The notes under the pieces were generated by a model. The model worked only from the letters and a program-made list of their open reading frames with translations. It ran no database searches and had not been told where the DNA came from. From positions 1 to 6,208 of the forward strand of contig JBBITW010000201.1 in assembly GCA_037440525.1 (NCBI GenBank): a stretch of 6,208 nucleotides of DNA, given 5' to 3'. Origin of the DNA: JBBITW01 sp037440525. GTDB lineage: Bacteria; Desulfobacterota; BSN033; UBA1163. Position 1 is the first letter of the stretch. Every line of letters starts with the position of its first letter. Below, one piece after another: positions 5,384-6,208 of this stretch. The translations under genes and the position numbers were made by a program.

Positions 5384-6208
5384 ATGGATCTAAGGGGTTT
5401 TATAGAAACATGTGAAGGTGAGGGTGAATTGCGAAGGGTAAAGGCAGAGGTTAACTGGGATCTTGAACTCTCCCATGTTGCAAAAATTAATGAAGAGAAC
5501 AAGGGGCCTGCCCTTTTGTTCGAAAATGTGAAGGGTTATAAGATCCCTGTCCTTTCAAGCGCATTTACATCTCCAAAACGTCTTGCCATAGCCCTTGGGA
5601 TGCCTCTTGAATTTTCCATGTGCGACATGGCAAAAAGGTGGATGGAACTTACAACAAAGAAACTCATTCCTCCTGTAGAAGTCAAAAATGGCCCTGTTTT
5701 GGAAAATGTGGTAGAGGGCTCTGATGTAAATCTTTATAATTTCCCTGCACCAAAATTCTATCCCATGGATGGGGGGCGTTATATTGGTACGGCAGTATTC
5801 CTCATTACAAAAGATCCTGAAAGCGATTGGGTAAATTTAGGGACATATCGGATGCAGATTTTGAGTGAAAATACCACAGGGATCCAGATTATCAAGGGTA
5901 AGCATGCAGACTTCATGTTAAAGAAATATCAGAAGATGAAAAAGAGGATGCCTGCCGCAGCAGTTATAGGGGGTGATCCACTACTCTTTCTTGCCGGTAG
6001 CACCCTCGTCTCTGCTGGAATATGTGAATATGATATAGTAGGTTCTTTGCGTGGAAGACCCTTTGAGGTTATCAAGAGCGACCTCACAGGCTTGCCGTTG
6101 CCAGCCAATGCAGAATTGATACTGGAGGGAGAGATCGAGACAGATCCAACAAAATTTAAGGAAGAAGGTCCTTTTGGTGAATATACAGGCTATTATTCGG
6201 GCAAAACA
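5384..6208 (+). CDS. UbiD-family prenylated-FMN-dependent decarboxylase/carboxylase (3' end outside window)
   Basis: N-terminal 275 codons of a protein usually near 450-500 residues; the frame is open to the window edge. UbiD signatures are intact. N151 in WVNLGTYRMQI, H174 in KGKHADF and E215 in ICEYDIVG match the Mn/prFMN-phosphate ligands N168, H191 and E233 of fungal Fdc1. R156 and the pair E261/E266 in EGPFGEYTGYY match the catalytic R173, E277 and E282. The start MDLRGFIE with LRRV is typical of the family. UbiD enzymes reversibly (de)carboxylate aromatic or alpha,beta-unsaturated acids, using prFMN made by a UbiX partner that is not in this window. Anaerobic members act on 4-hydroxybenzoate, phenylphosphate, protocatechuate or polycyclic acids; this fragment does not tell which. 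The gene is monocistronic up to the edge, under its own strong promoter, divergent from vapBC. The nearby aryl-CoA-reductase-like operon supports a role in aromatic metabolism. Confidence 0.93.
   Translation, partial: MDLRGFIETCEGEGELRRVKAEVNWDLELSHVAKINEENKGPALLFENVKGYKIPVLSSAFTSPKRLAIALGMPLEFSMCDMAKRWMELTTKKLIPPVEVKNGPVLENVVEGSDVNLYNFPAPKFYPMDGGRYIGTAVFLITKDPESDWVNLGTYRMQILSENTTGIQIIKGKHADFMLKKYQKMKKRMPAAAVIGGDPLLFLAGSTLVSAGICEYDIVGSLRGRPFEVIKSDLTGLPLPANAELILEGEIETDPTKFKEEGPFGEYTGYYSGKT

Overview
The window looks like chromosomal DNA of an anaerobic bacterium that metabolises aromatic compounds. Three things point that way. One is a molybdenum-hydroxylase-family enzyme whose flavin subunit carries the extra four-cysteine insert typical of 4-hydroxybenzoyl-CoA reductase. 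The second is a UbiD-family (prenylated-FMN) decarboxylase/carboxylase. The third is a PerR-type peroxide sensor. Moderate GC with AT-rich intergenic DNA and Shine-Dalgarno/sigma70-like signals would fit a sulfate-reducing or syntrophic deltaproteobacterium (Desulfobacterota, for example Syntrophorhabdus- or Desulfatiglans-like). That placement is inference from gene content, not from a marker gene.

Layout. Five genes lie on the minus strand, in transcription order: vapB antitoxin (5067-4870), vapC toxin (4868-4512), perR-like regulator (4390-3977), FAD/[4Fe-4S] subunit (3807-2809), and a very long fused [2Fe-2S] + molybdopterin subunit (2753 to the left edge; 917 codons visible, stop outside the window). 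One gene is on the plus strand, divergent from vapBC: a UbiD-family protein from 5384 to the right edge (275 codons visible). The vapBC-ubiD gap (5068-5383) holds the vapBC promoter/operator, a cluster of hairpins that looks like dispersed palindromic repeat debris, and a near-perfect sigma70 promoter for ubiD. The perR-flavin subunit gap (3808-3976) is extremely AT-rich and probably holds the promoter of the molybdoenzyme operon.

How the parts may work together. The flavin subunit and the fused iron-sulfur/molybdenum subunit should form one complex with Mo, two [2Fe-2S], one [4Fe-4S] and FAD sites. In 4-hydroxybenzoyl-CoA reductase this chain carries low-potential electrons to the Mo centre for reductive removal of a phenolic OH. 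UbiD enzymes (de)carboxylate phenolic or aryl acids, so the two loci could be consecutive steps of one aromatic pathway. PerR may link expression to oxidative stress. vapBC is a stand-alone type II toxin-antitoxin module.

Most unusual point: the molybdenum subunit has a complete open frame and normal overall fold signatures, but the position of the near-invariant catalytic glutamate after GPFGAK is Leu880. The conserved xRGxG loop beside the cofactor and the SRxT-like motif are also rewritten. This suggests a divergent, possibly mechanistically different, branch of the family.
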